From assembly GCA_036825195.1 (NCBI GenBank), contig DAISYQ010000003.1, positions 1-64,000 of the forward strand: a stretch of 64,000 bases of DNA, read 5' to 3'. This stretch comes from UBA2210 sp036825195. Lineage in GTDB: Bacteria; Desulfobacterota; Syntrophia; Syntrophales; UBA2210. Shown one piece after another: positions 17,387 to 26,784 of this stretch (position 1 is the first letter of the stretch; every line of letters begins with the position of its first letter). The notes beneath the pieces were generated by a model. That model ran no database searches, was not told the DNA's origin, and saw only the letters and a list, made by a program, of their open reading frames with translations. The translations under genes were made by a program, and so were the position numbers.

Positions 17387-18928
17387 CTATATCCTCCTTT
17401 TGTATTGTTGTTCACGCAAGATCATGGTGAATGATGTACCGGTACTCCTGTCGAGCTCTATCGTGCCGCCGAGCTGTTTGGTGAGCATATCCACCAGTTG
17501 CAGCCCGAAGGTCGAGGGATTGTGGTAATCGATCTCCTCGGGAAATCCGATACCGTCATCTGTGATGGTCAGCGTGTATCGTTCCGTTTCTTTGTCAAAA
17601 TAAAGTCCTGCGGAAATGGTTCCCTCTCTGCCTTCGGGAAAGGCATGTTTCAAGGAGTTTGAGATAAGTTCACTGCTGATGAGCCCCAGGGGGATTGCCG
17701 TCTCGATATTAAAATAGACATCTTGTATCTGTGATGAAAATTGTATGACCCTTGTATCCACCCCGTAGGTCTGAAAGAGACGAATTGCCAGATCTTGCAT
17801 GTAGTTATTGAAGTCGACCATAGACAAGTCTTCCGAAAGATACAGTTTTTCATGGACAAGGGCCAACGACCTGATCCGATCCTCGCAATTCCTGATCAGC
17901 GAGAGTGCCCTCTCATCATAGATATCTCTCGATTGGAGGGACAGGAGGCTCGATATTATCTGCATATTGTTTTTGACTCGGTGGTGGATCTCGGCAAGGA
18001 GAATCTCTTTCTCGCGCAGGGAGCGTCTCATCTTTTTTTCGGTCTCCTTACGGTCGGTGATGTCTACCAGAATACCTCTCATTCCCCTGACGCCGTTGTC
18101 TTGGATAATAGGACTGGCATATATAAGAATGGGGAAAGATCTACCGTCTTTTCTGAGGGCGGTATATTCGATGCCCTCTACCCGGTCTCCGTTCAATACC
18201 GTCCGAATATCTTTTCCACCTCTGTCGCGGTCATCAGGAACAACCATCTGAAGGGGATGAAGCCCTTTATCAAGATCCTCGCAGGTGTAGCCGAAGGCAT
18301 CAAAGGCATTGTGATTGACAAATGTGAAGTTTCCCTCTTCGTCCGTTTCAAAGACTATCTGTGGTAACAGATCGGCTATCTCTCTGAATCTTTTTTCGCT
18401 CATGCGCAGGCTCTCCTCCGTCTCTTTGCGCCTGGCAATTTCTTTTTCCAGATCCAGCATCTTCTTTTCCAACTTGTTAACGAGGCGCTCGCTGTATAGT
18501 TTGAAGGCGTCTTTTTCCTCTTCCACCGTGGGTTTATCGGACGGTGCCCTGCCTTTCTCCATATCTCTGATAACGTCTTGTATGATCGCTATAAACTCTT
18601 TCGGTTCGGCAGGCTTTCGGATGAATCGGTCCGCCCCAAATTGGAAGGCCAGTTTTTCGTCTTGGGGGTCACTGTATGTAGCCGTGTAAAAGATAAAGGG
18701 GATACTTTTCAACCGGTCATCGTCCCTCCATTCACGGCATAGGGTAAAGCCATCCATGACCGGCATGAATATGTCCGAGATAATCATACCGGGCGGGGAC
18801 TTCTTCGCCATCCTCAGGGCTTCTTCCCCGTTGATTGCTTCTTCGACTCTATGTCCATTGGACTCAAGGGTCTTTTTGAGTATCAGCCTTGAATCTTCAC
18901 TGTCATCGGCGATTAGAATATGTGTCAT
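17387..18928 (-). CDS. Receiver-PAS-HisKA_2 histidine kinase
   Basis: 513 aa. N-terminal receiver (LIADDSEDSR; phospho-Asp in MIISDIFMPVMDG; KPAEPKE switch Lys), a coiled coil around 140-180 (EKKMLDLEKEIARRKETEE), one PAS/PAC domain, then a HisKA_2 box (LAEIHHRVKNNMQIISSLL) and HATPase with LISNSLKHAFPEG and TDDGIGFPEE. HisKA_2 kinases usually phosphorylate stand-alone receivers, and one is encoded immediately upstream. The ATG overlaps the end of that gene by 4 bp, so the two are translationally coupled. Confidence 0.92.
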   Translation of the reverse strand: MTHILIADDSEDSRLILKKTLESNGHRVEEAINGEEALRMAKKSPPGMIISDIFMPVMDGFTLCREWRDDDRLKSIPFIFYTATYSDPQDEKLAFQFGADRFIRKPAEPKEFIAIIQDVIRDMEKGRAPSDKPTVEEEKDAFKLYSERLVNKLEKKMLDLEKEIARRKETEESLRMSEKRFREIADLLPQIVFETDEEGNFTFVNHNAFDAFGYTCEDLDKGLHPLQMVVPDDRDRGGKDIRTVLNGDRVEGIEYTALRKDGRSFPILIYASPIIQDNGVRGMRGILVDITDRKETEKKMRRSLREKEILLAEIHHRVKNNMQIISSLLSLQSRDIYDERALSLIRNCEDRIRSLALVHEKLYLSEDLSMVDFNNYMQDLAIRLFQTYGVDTRVIQFSSQIQDVYFNIETAIPLGLISSELISNSLKHAFPEGREGTISAGLYFDKETERYTLTITDDGIGFPEEIDYHNPSTFGLQLVDMLTKQLGGTIELDRSTGTSFTMILREQQYKRRI

Positions 18929-19296
18929 AATCCTTCTCCCGTCATTTTCCGTATCTGATTAATGACTATGGTAGGATCAATGGGCTTTTCCAGATACCCG
19001 TTGCACCCCGCCTCAATCAGTCGCTCTCTGTCCCCGCTCATAGCGTAGGACGTAATGGCAATGACAGGAGTTTCGTTAATTGTTTCTGCCGTGCGGATAG
19101 TCTTGAGTACTTCCAGACCATCCATATCAGGGAGTTGGATGTCAAGGAGGATAAAATCGGGCTTTTCTCCCAGCGCAAGATCAATCCCCCTTTTGCCGTT
19201 TTCGGCCCTGATAGTGCAGTAGCCGTTTTTTTCCAGGATAAATGTAATGAGTTTCATGTTGTCGGCATTGTCTTCAATCACAAGTACCCTTTTCAT
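18925..19296 (-). CDS. Stand-alone response regulator receiver
   Basis: 123 aa, a receiver domain only. Acidic pair VIEDN, phospho-Asp in FILLDIQLPDMDG, conserved Thr/Ser in AITSYAM and Lys in LEKPIDP. There is no output domain, so it would act by protein contact or as a phosphorelay intermediate (DivK/CheY-like). It lies between two kinases in one operon with an AAGGAG site before the ATG. Confidence 0.93.
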   Translation of the reverse strand: MKRVLVIEDNADNMKLITFILEKNGYCTIRAENGKRGIDLALGEKPDFILLDIQLPDMDGLEVLKTIRTAETINETPVIAITSYAMSGDRERLIEAGCNGYLEKPIDPTIVINQIRKMTGEGL

Positions 19297-19312
19297 ATTT
19301 GCAGATCTCCTT

Positions 19313-21598
19313 TCATATCCCCTTCGGTATTCTCAGTATGAATGTACTCCCCTCTCCGTATGTACTTTCAACGGAGACCGATCCCTTGAGTTGTTCCGTT
19401 GCGATCTTCCTGGTCAAATACAGCCCCAATCCGGTGCCGGGGGTTCCGATCTTCAAATCCGAATCCAGCCTGACAAATGATTCGAAGAGTCGCGGCATAT
19501 CCTCTTGCTTCATGCCGATTCCCGTGTCCTGCACCGCGACCTCCACCATTCCGTCAATTTCGCGGGCGGTAATTCCTATCTTTCCCTTTTTGGTAAATTT
19601 GACGGCATTACTCAAAAAGTTGAGTATGCACTGGAGGAATCTTTTTCGGTCTGTCCGGAGTTGAATACCCTGAGGCGAGCTGATTTCAAGATCAAGCCCT
19701 TTATCGTTTATTGCAGGAATGAGGCTCGAGGTTGCCTCATGAATTGCTCCGTCCAGGTCGAACGTTTCCGCATGAACGGCAACGTTCCCCGCTTCAATTT
19801 TCGATATATCGATCACATCATTAATGAGAGCAAGGAGGTGTTTTGCCGAAGCGTATACCCTCTCGAGTTGGTCTTGTTGTTCGGAGTTGATCTCCCCAGT
19901 CAGGCCCTGCAGGATAATTCCGGTAAATCCGATGATGGAGTTGAGGGGGGTGCGAAGCTCGTGGGACATGGATGCGATGAACATGGATTTCAGGTGGTCG
20001 AGTTCGTGGAGATGGAGGTTTGCCTTTTCAAGTTCTGCTGTCTTTTCCTTTAGTCTGGCCGTACGATCCGCCACACGCTGTTCCAGTTCGGCGTTCAGCT
20101 TACGGATTTCATCTTCCGCACGCTTACGCTCGGAAATGTCTTCAAGGATCGCGACAGCCCCGATAAACATCCCGTCATCGCCGGTTAAGGTTTGAAAGAT
20201 AGCCCTGAGGAAACTTTTCTTTTGACCCGTTATGGAGGTATATTCTCCTTCGTAATATCCGGGTTGGCCGGCGAGGGTGTCCTTGACCGCCTTAAGGACA
20301 GCTTGGTCATGCAATCTTTCAAGTAAGTTGAACCCGATAATTTTTTCCCTGGGGGCGCCCATGAGCTGGGCATATTTGTCATTGATATCCCTGATGATTC
20401 CATTTGAATCAAAATGCATAATTCCCAGAGGGGCATTGTTGTAAATCAGACGATACCACTGTTCGCTTGCCCGGAGCATCTCCTCCGCCTGCTTGCGATC
20501 GGTAATTTCTCTGTTGAGATGTTCCACCATTCTGTTGAAGGACAGGGCCAATCTTCCTGTTTCGTCTTTCGATACAGCTTCTGCCTTCAGGGTAAGGTCA
20601 CCCTTGCTGATTCTGCCGGCAACATTCGTAAGGGAGACAATGGGTGCCGTGATCGATTTCGCAATGGGGATGGACACGATCACAATCGTGAGGAGGGAAA
20701 AGAGGATGACCAGAATCGTAATATCACGCAGTCTATTGATTGGGGCAAATGCCTCGTCACTGTTGATCCGTACGCTCAGCCCAATGTCGCATTTTTTGCA
20801 GTATTGAGTGACAGCAAGTACGGATTCTCCTCGTGAATCAATAAGAACACCACTTGAGGAAGTCTCTTCTGTCAAAGCCTTCTTCGAGACCTGACCCAAC
20901 TGATCGAAATCTATCAGTGTATACTGTGTCGAGGTGTCGTTGGATCTGTCCGGTGACCTGATGAATTGCTCTCCATGGTGTATCTTTTTTACAAAGAGTG
21001 TGTATCCGGTCTTGCCCAGTTCGGAATAATCGGTGACCATGGAAGTGATGTTCTGTGCGGTTGTCGTTACGGTGATCACTCCCAAAATTTCGTTTTGCAG
21101 AATAAGAGGCTCGGCAAGATGGATCATCAGGTTGTTATCATCATCAAGGTAAAAGATGTCGCTGACGCTTCCGTCCCTGCCCCTGATAAAATATTCCTCA
21201 TCGGTATGGATCGCACCGATTGTTGATAGATCCGTTGACGCGGCAACCTTTCCGTCCAAGGTGAGAACGGAGATATCTTTAAAATCCATGATCGACGATT
21301 TCGCATCTCTGAGTATCCGGTTCATTCTGTCCTGATGTCGGGTTTGAGGGTCTCCGATATAGTCTTTCAGACTGAGGCGTAACTGGGTCCTGCTGGAGAT
21401 CAGATTCAGTTTTTCAAGATTATGATCAAAGAGCATTTCCAGCTGTTTATGCTGAGAAGAGGCAATGGATTCGAGATGTTTAATGGCTTGTGTGGCGAGA
21501 GATGCTTTGGTGATTTGATATGAAGTGATGCTGATTAGCGCAATTGCGATCAATGAGGTTGTTATAAAAGCAAGAGTTATTTTTTTATAGATCTTCAT
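19313..21598 (-). CDS. Membrane sensor histidine kinase (Cache-HAMP-PAS-HisKA)
   Basis: 761 aa. One transmembrane helix near 9-28, an extracytoplasmic Cache-like sensor (about 35-285), a second helix near 290-312, HAMP, PAS/PAC (about 385-500), a coiled coil, then a HisKA box (MSHELRTPLNSIIGFTGI) and HATPase (FLSNAVKFTKKG, DTGIGMKQED, GTGLGLYLTRK). The Cache domain probably binds a small periplasmic ligand. The kinase is 16 bp upstream of the stand-alone receiver, so it is the most likely input for that three-gene phosphorelay. Confidence 0.93.
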   Translation of the reverse strand: MKIYKKITLAFITTSLIAIALISITSYQITKASLATQAIKHLESIASSQHKQLEMLFDHNLEKLNLISSRTQLRLSLKDYIGDPQTRHQDRMNRILRDAKSSIMDFKDISVLTLDGKVAASTDLSTIGAIHTDEEYFIRGRDGSVSDIFYLDDDNNLMIHLAEPLILQNEILGVITVTTTAQNITSMVTDYSELGKTGYTLFVKKIHHGEQFIRSPDRSNDTSTQYTLIDFDQLGQVSKKALTEETSSSGVLIDSRGESVLAVTQYCKKCDIGLSVRINSDEAFAPINRLRDITILVILFSLLTIVIVSIPIAKSITAPIVSLTNVAGRISKGDLTLKAEAVSKDETGRLALSFNRMVEHLNREITDRKQAEEMLRASEQWYRLIYNNAPLGIMHFDSNGIIRDINDKYAQLMGAPREKIIGFNLLERLHDQAVLKAVKDTLAGQPGYYEGEYTSITGQKKSFLRAIFQTLTGDDGMFIGAVAILEDISERKRAEDEIRKLNAELEQRVADRTARLKEKTAELEKANLHLHELDHLKSMFIASMSHELRTPLNSIIGFTGIILQGLTGEINSEQQDQLERVYASAKHLLALINDVIDISKIEAGNVAVHAETFDLDGAIHEATSSLIPAINDKGLDLEISSPQGIQLRTDRKRFLQCILNFLSNAVKFTKKGKIGITAREIDGMVEVAVQDTGIGMKQEDMPRLFESFVRLDSDLKIGTPGTGLGLYLTRKIATEQLKGSVSVESTYGEGSTFILRIPKGI

Positions 21599-21747
21599 GA
21601 TCTCACCTCTGCTTTCCGTCTCTATGCCTGATCGTCTCCGGATTTCTCCCAGGATTCATGATCGCCGGATCGAGTTTTTCCTGTTCTCGGAGCCATTGAG
21701 TTGGCTATTGTGCTGATACCTTTCTTTTAAAAAGCAGCCTATTTCAT

Positions 21748-22404
21748 TTATCTTTTTGTTTTCTTTGCCGTTCTGTCTGTGAGGATGTAGGTGCGTACCG
21801 GATCGGGAATGAGATACCGGATGGAACGGCTGGTTTTGAGGCGGTTTCGTATGTCTGTGGAGGAGATATCCAGAAGTGTCAGATTTCTGAAGAAGATAGA
21901 GTGTCCACCGGATTCCCTGAAGCAATCCGCAGTGCCGTCATAGTGAAAGAGGGAAGCGACGTCAGCAGGGAATATACTGTCGGGGCTCTTGATCTCGTGT
22001 CCCGGTCTGGTCATGACAACGAAATTACACAATCGGATCAGTTCTTTCCAGTCTTTCCACATGGTGATCTCATCGAAGGCGTCCTGTCCTAGTATAAAAT
22101 AGAGGTCTGTGCCCTGTGGTGAGTTGTCGATGAAATATCTGACGGTTTCAATGGAGTAGGATTTGCCGCTTCTTCTGTTTTCTATATCTGAAATAGAGAA
22201 TAGGGAATTTCCCTCTATGGCGAGCTTGAGCATCTGTTCTCTATGGTAAAACGAGAAGAGCGTTTTGTCTGTCTTGAGAGGCTGTATGCGGGCGGGGATG
22301 AACAGAACCTTGTCAAGTTCGAACAGTTCAAGGATCTCTTCCGCGCACCTCAGGTGTCCGAAGTGTACGGGATCAAAGGTTCCTCCGAATAGTCCCCACT
22401 TCAT
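21748..22404 (-). CDS. nadD: Nicotinate-nucleotide adenylyltransferase
   Basis: 218 aa. The nucleotidyltransferase motif GGTFDPVHFGHL lies at residues 7-18 and the C-terminal ISSTDIRNRL motif binds ATP phosphates. It makes deamido-NAD from NaMN and ATP. The start overlaps the proA stop by 4 bp, the common proA-nadD arrangement of Desulfobacterota and Firmicutes. Length is normal. Confidence 0.95.
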   Translation of the reverse strand: MKWGLFGGTFDPVHFGHLRCAEEILELFELDKVLFIPARIQPLKTDKTLFSFYHREQMLKLAIEGNSLFSISDIENRRSGKSYSIETVRYFIDNSPQGTDLYFILGQDAFDEITMWKDWKELIRLCNFVVMTRPGHEIKSPDSIFPADVASLFHYDGTADCFRESGGHSIFFRNLTLLDISSTDIRNRLKTSRSIRYLIPDPVRTYILTDRTAKKTKR

Positions 22405-23657
22405 GTCCTTATCTGTCCGTTGCCATAGATAATAAACTTGGTTGTTGTCAATTCTTCAAGCCCCATGGGGCCGAAGGCGTGGAGTTTTGTGGTGCTGATA
22501 CCCATTTCCGCTCCCATGCCCAGTTCGAATCCGTCGCTGAATCGTGTGGAGGCGTTTACCAGAACCGTCGATGAATTGACCTCGCTCAGAAAACGTTGTG
22601 AGTTGTTGTAGTCGTTCGTTATAATCGCCTCCGTATGGAGAGAGCCGTATTTTTCTATATGTGCTATGGCGTCGTCAATGGTGTCTACCACCCGTATTGC
22701 GAGGATGAGATCGAGGTATTCCTCATACCAGTCTGCCTCGGTCGCCTCTTCGGTGTCGGGAAGGATGGTCCTTGTTCTGTCGCATCCCTTCATGACAACG
22801 CCGGCCTTGAGAAACCGTTCCGCCACAACCGGAAGAAATCGTTCCGCGATGTTTTTATGTACCAGCAGGGTTTCCATAGCGTTGCAAACTCCCGGCCTCT
22901 GGGCCTTGGCATTGAGTGCTATGGTCACGGCCATTGGGATGTCGGCGCTCTCGTCGACAAATACGTGGCACACACCCTTGTAGTGTTTGAGGACCGGTAT
23001 CCTCGACATGCTGACAACGGACCGGATAAGCCCCTCACCTCCTCTGGGGATGATCAGGTCTATGTACTCCTCAAGCTTCAGCATCTCACTGATCGCCTCC
23101 CGGTCGGTGGTGGAGATTATCTGTATGGCGGCCTCCGGGATCGTGGTTTCTTCCAGAACGCCCTGCAGTATGCGGGCAATGGCGAGGTTGGAATGTATCG
23201 CCTCCGATCCTCCCCGCAGTATCACGGCGTTTCCTGATTTCAGACACAGGGCCGCGGCGTCCGCCGTCACGTTGGGGCGGGATTCGTAGATGATTCCTAT
23301 GACGCCGAGTGGAATTCTTCTCTTCCCCACGAGCAGGCCGTTCGGCCTCCTTCTCATCCCCGTAACTTCGCCGACGGGATCAGGGAGTGCGGCAATTTCC
23401 GCAAGACCATCGGCCATACCCCGTATTGTCGTTTCGGTTAGTGTGAGTCTGTCGATCATGGCGTCGGGCAGACCCTTATCTTTCGCGTATGCAAGGTCCT
23501 TGGCGTTTTCGGTTATGATATGATCCGTCTCTTGTACGAGCGCTTCCGCCATCTTCAGGAGGGCACCGTTTTTTACCGTGGAGGAAATATTCGCGAGAAT
23601 GGCGGCGGCTTTTCTGGCTTGATACCCTATCTCTGTAACCTCTGTCTTGATATCCAT
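22401..23657 (-). CDS. proA: Glutamate-5-semialdehyde dehydrogenase
   Basis: 418 aa, full length. The catalytic Cys lies in RPGVCNAMETLL and the family motif VNASTRFSDGFELGMGAEMGIST is near the C-terminus. It reduces gamma-glutamyl phosphate to glutamate semialdehyde in proline synthesis with NADPH. First gene of a two-gene operon with nadD. No proB is in the window. Confidence 0.96.
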   Translation of the reverse strand: MDIKTEVTEIGYQARKAAAILANISSTVKNGALLKMAEALVQETDHIITENAKDLAYAKDKGLPDAMIDRLTLTETTIRGMADGLAEIAALPDPVGEVTGMRRRPNGLLVGKRRIPLGVIGIIYESRPNVTADAAALCLKSGNAVILRGGSEAIHSNLAIARILQGVLEETTIPEAAIQIISTTDREAISEMLKLEEYIDLIIPRGGEGLIRSVVSMSRIPVLKHYKGVCHVFVDESADIPMAVTIALNAKAQRPGVCNAMETLLVHKNIAERFLPVVAERFLKAGVVMKGCDRTRTILPDTEEATEADWYEEYLDLILAIRVVDTIDDAIAHIEKYGSLHTEAIITNDYNNSQRFLSEVNSSTVLVNASTRFSDGFELGMGAEMGISTTKLHAFGPMGLEELTTTKFIIYGNGQIRT

Positions 23658-23683
23658 CGTCCCGCCTTCATATTATTGAGATT

Positions 23684-23730
23684 TTCTCATTGAGAAGTGT
23701 TAATCTATAGTATATGAGATGCCGTGTCAA
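23684..23730 (-). promoter_or_regulatory. proA promoter region with 13-bp palindrome
   Basis: On the minus strand TTGACA (23730-23725) and TATAGA (23709-23704) are separated by a short 15-bp spacer. Between them and proA is TTCTCATTGAGAA (23684-23696), a perfect palindrome around one central base, placed just after the expected start of transcription. It could be an operator; the regulator is unknown. Confidence 0.4.
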
Positions 23731-23795
23731 GATTACTGAACGTGTCTGTATTGTTCAGAATAAAGGCGTTATGGGGAGAAGAGCTGCGAATAGTT

Positions 23796-24863
23796 ATGGA
23801 TGAAATATGTGTCAGCGCCGGAAAGAATGTGTACAATATCATACAGGATGGCGGGTTCGATTTCGACAGGGTTACCACGTACGTCGGTGCTGCTTCAGGC
23901 CCGAGGTGGCTTGTAGCCAGCGGTTTCGATCTGACCCTTCTGGAAAACGGGGTATTGGGGAATAAACTCCCGGTGGTGCTGGCCGGTTCATCGGCAGGTG
24001 CTATGCGGTTTGCCGCATGGGCACAGCCCGAACCGGAAAAGAGCTACCTCAGACTTATCGAAGCCTATACCTCACTGCATGTTACGAAAAAAAATAAACC
24101 CGCTCAGGTTCTTCAATCCATTCATGATCTGATAAATTATTACATCGATGATGATGCCATTCCCTTTGCGCTGACCAGTAAAAAATACCGGTTGGCCATC
24201 ATGACGGTTCGCGCTAAAGGTCCTGCCTCTTCCGATGTGCGGTGGCTGCAGAGGTTTGCCTTCGGGATGGGATTTTTCTTCAACGCCCTGAATCGCCGCC
24301 TGATTCACACGTTCTTCCAGAGGGTTGTATTTCACAACAGTCCGATTCCTCCGCCGTTTTGCCTGAACCTCGATTTCAGGGGGCAGGTGATCGCCTTGAA
24401 TAAGGTGAATTTCAAACACGCCCTTCTGGCTTCCATAGCGGTTCCCTTTGCCGCTGCCGGCGTCAGAGATATCTATGGCGCTCCGAATGGCACATACCGG
24501 GACGGAGGTCTTGCAGATTATCATCTCAATCAGAAATATGCCGGTGGGCAGGGCGCAATTACCCTCATCTTCAACCACCAGGAGCGTATCATACCCACAT
24601 GGATGGATAAGAGGCTATATTCCCGGCGGCTTCCCGAGGAGTATCTTGATGATCTCCTGTTGGTGTACCCATCCGATGACCTCGTCCGAAAACTCCCCTA
24701 TAACAGGGTGCCTGATCGGGGCGATTTCAGACGGTACGCCGATAATCCTATGGCAAGGATGCGAAGCTGGCGTCAGGCGGTAGCGATTTCGAAACATCTT
24801 GGAGAACAGTTTCTGGAACTCTTCGCAAGCGGAAGGGTGCGAGACGTTGTAAAGAAGATATAG
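23796..24863 (+). CDS. Patatin-like phospholipase family protein
   Basis: About 355 aa from the ATG at 23796. It has the nucleophile elbow AGSSAGAMRF near residue 65 and a late YRDGGLADY with the catalytic Asp, the Ser-Asp dyad of patatins. A lipid acyl hydrolase role is expected; substrate unknown. An earlier in-frame GTG at 23724 would overlap the proA promoter, so I prefer the ATG, although neither has a strong ribosome site. The radical SAM gene follows after 10 bp. Confidence 0.8.
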   Translation: MDEICVSAGKNVYNIIQDGGFDFDRVTTYVGAASGPRWLVASGFDLTLLENGVLGNKLPVVLAGSSAGAMRFAAWAQPEPEKSYLRLIEAYTSLHVTKKNKPAQVLQSIHDLINYYIDDDAIPFALTSKKYRLAIMTVRAKGPASSDVRWLQRFAFGMGFFFNALNRRLIHTFFQRVVFHNSPIPPPFCLNLDFRGQVIALNKVNFKHALLASIAVPFAAAGVRDIYGAPNGTYRDGGLADYHLNQKYAGGQGAITLIFNHQERIIPTWMDKRLYSRRLPEEYLDDLLLVYPSDDLVRKLPYNRVPDRGDFRRYADNPMARMRSWRQAVAISKHLGEQFLELFASGRVRDVVKKI

Positions 24864-24873
24864 GGTGTCGAAC

Positions 24874-25839
24874 ATGAATCCCGGATATAAGGGTCTTGAT
24901 AGGGAAGGGACACTGAGAGAGAGGGCGCGTGTACTTGTCGATATCATGAAAAGCTGTGTCCTGTGTCCGAGAAAGTGCCGCGTCGACAGAACGTCCGGTG
25001 AGAGAGGATTCTGCAATCTTGCAGACAAGGTAATGATTGACAGCGCCCTGCCGCATTACGGTGAAGAACCGGTCCTTTCGGGAACGGGCGGTGCCGGTAC
25101 CGTCTTCTTCTCGTCCTGCAACATGCAATGCATCTTTTGTCAGAACTATCAGATAAGCCATAGAGCCACAGGCAGGGCAGTCGATACGGTGGACCTGTCG
25201 TCTATCATGAAGGACTTACAGGGCAGGGGGTGCCATAATATCGATGCGGTTACGCCGACACCCCATCTGCCGGGGTTTGTCGAAGCCCTCCTGCATGCCT
25301 CCGGAAACGGACTTTCCATTCCCGTCGTTTACAACTGTGGGGGGTACGAAAACGAAGAGATCATCCGTCTCCTTGACGGGATTGTCGATATATATCTGCC
25401 CGATTTCAAGTATGGCAATGACAGGGATGCCCTCGAGTTTTCGGGAGTTGACGATTACTGTTCCCATGCAGTCTCCTCGATACGGGAGATGGTAGGGCAG
25501 GTGGGGGATTGTCTGGAGATCGATCATGGGATCGCAAAGAGAGGAGTGCTGATCAGACACTTGATTCTTCCCGGAAGGGTAGAAAACAGCCTTGAAGTCC
25601 TCGAAATGATCAAAGGAAATATATCGACATCGGTTCCCCTCAGCCTCATGTCTCAGTACACACCAATCCCGGCCATCGCCGATCATCCCCTCCTCGGAAG
25701 GAGGATAACGGAAGCGGAATATGAGACCGTTGTCAATGCGGCCCTTGATATGGGATTCGAGAACATCTTCGGCCAGGATGTGAGCGACAGCCAGCTCACA
25801 CCGGATTTTGACGCGGAAGCCCCTTTCCGATGGGAGTGA
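24874..25839 (+). CDS. Radical SAM protein, PflA-like (COG1313 type), copy 1
   Basis: 321 aa. The radical SAM cluster motif is CNMQCIFCQNYQISH near residue 87; an extra N-terminal cysteine set (CVLCPRKCRVDRTSGERGFC) lies at about 30-50. The family resembles pyruvate-formate-lyase activating enzymes and is usually annotated without a known substrate. A paralogue of the same build is at 57815-58735. The ATG at 24874 has AGGGTG eight bases upstream; a GTG at 24865 is an alternative. Confidence 0.88.
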   Translation: MNPGYKGLDREGTLRERARVLVDIMKSCVLCPRKCRVDRTSGERGFCNLADKVMIDSALPHYGEEPVLSGTGGAGTVFFSSCNMQCIFCQNYQISHRATGRAVDTVDLSSIMKDLQGRGCHNIDAVTPTPHLPGFVEALLHASGNGLSIPVVYNCGGYENEEIIRLLDGIVDIYLPDFKYGNDRDALEFSGVDDYCSHAVSSIREMVGQVGDCLEIDHGIAKRGVLIRHLILPGRVENSLEVLEMIKGNISTSVPLSLMSQYTPIPAIADHPLLGRRITEAEYETVVNAALDMGFENIFGQDVSDSQLTPDFDAEAPFRWE

Positions 25840-25871
25840 AGCAGGTGGCAGAGATTACGGTTTGTACTGGC

Positions 25872-26591
25872 TTACTGTCCATCGACGGTATAGACTTCCA
25901 CGCCTTGCGGGGGAGTGAAGTCGAATAGGTCATCCGGTGGATTGTTGTTGAAACTGATATCGCTGAAGATGAGACGGGTGGTATTGTCGTACATATCGGT
26001 AAAGACACATTCGACAATGTGAAACGTATCCTTATCCACCGTAATCAGGAGGGTCTTGATACCGGCTTCGTAGCCGTGCGGTGTCAGGGATATGACATGA
26101 TTGCCTGTCGCATCCGTGGGACCGCTGTCGGGCAAGGCTATTGCAAAATCATCTTTCAGTTTCCCGATGCCCGTGAGAAAACGTATCGTCATCTTTGACG
26201 AAAGAATCTTTTTGGCATCCTGAACGTACACCATCTTGTCATCCGGCATATAGAGCCACGCCTTGTTGGGGTTGATGATCAGCTTCTTCATGGAAGGCCT
26301 TGTATAGTCCCACAGCATCCGTTCGGGTTTTTTCAGATAGACCGTTCCTTCCTCTTTCGTTGTTCTTTCCACGGACTTGATCGTTGCTTCCTGTATGAAA
26401 TGGGCCTTGAAGTCAGCCGTGTTGTCATACACCGTCTGTATTCTCTCGGCCAGTTCATCGAGGGAAAGGGCCTGGGAAGCGGATGCGGTTCCCGAAAGGA
26501 TCAGAAGCGGAATCACGGACAGGATCAGACCGATTCTTATCCTGTGATACAATCTGAAAATGAGATTGGTTGTAATCTGTACGATAAGCAT
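25872..26591 (-). CDS. lolA: Outer-membrane lipoprotein carrier protein
   Basis: About 239 aa. An N-terminal signal (GLILSVIPLLILSGTASASQA) precedes the LolA fold: IQTVYDNTADFKAHFIQE, LKKPERMLWDY and DKMVYVQD. LolA ferries lipoproteins across the periplasm to LolB, so the organism is diderm. The first 18 residues (before RIRIGLIL) may not be translated, since no ribosome site precedes the outermost ATG. Confidence 0.9.
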   Translation of the reverse strand: MLIVQITTNLIFRLYHRIRIGLILSVIPLLILSGTASASQALSLDELAERIQTVYDNTADFKAHFIQEATIKSVERTTKEEGTVYLKKPERMLWDYTRPSMKKLIINPNKAWLYMPDDKMVYVQDAKKILSSKMTIRFLTGIGKLKDDFAIALPDSGPTDATGNHVISLTPHGYEAGIKTLLITVDKDTFHIVECVFTDMYDNTTRLIFSDISFNNNPPDDLFDFTPPQGVEVYTVDGQ

Positions 26592-26699
26592 TTGATAACA
26601 GGGGTATAATTATAACTGCTTGTTATTGCTTACTATTCACCGATGCCTAAATTATGGGCAATGCGGTCTAAGGTATCGGCAACAGGGTGTTCTCATTTG

Positions 26700-26766
26700 C
26701 TGTCAACAGGTTTATCAACAGCCCTGTCCACAATTCTGTGAAGAACTGAGTGTGGACTGTGGATCT
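26700..26766. promoter_or_regulatory. Cluster of DnaA-box-like 9-mers upstream of lolA
   Basis: Within about 65 bp occur TTATCAACA (one change from TTATCCACA), CTGTCCACA, and on the other strand AGATCCACA and CAGTCCACA. The short AT-rich stretch near 26606-26660 lies beside it. No dnaA, dnaN or parAB gene is near, so this may simply be coincidence. Confidence 0.2.
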
Positions 26767-26784
26767 CTCTGAGAAGATAAACGA

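Noticed and set aside
26700..26766. Chromosomal origin of replication
   Set aside because: Boxes are imperfect and no dnaA, dnaN, gidA or parAB gene is near; retained only as a weak motif cluster.
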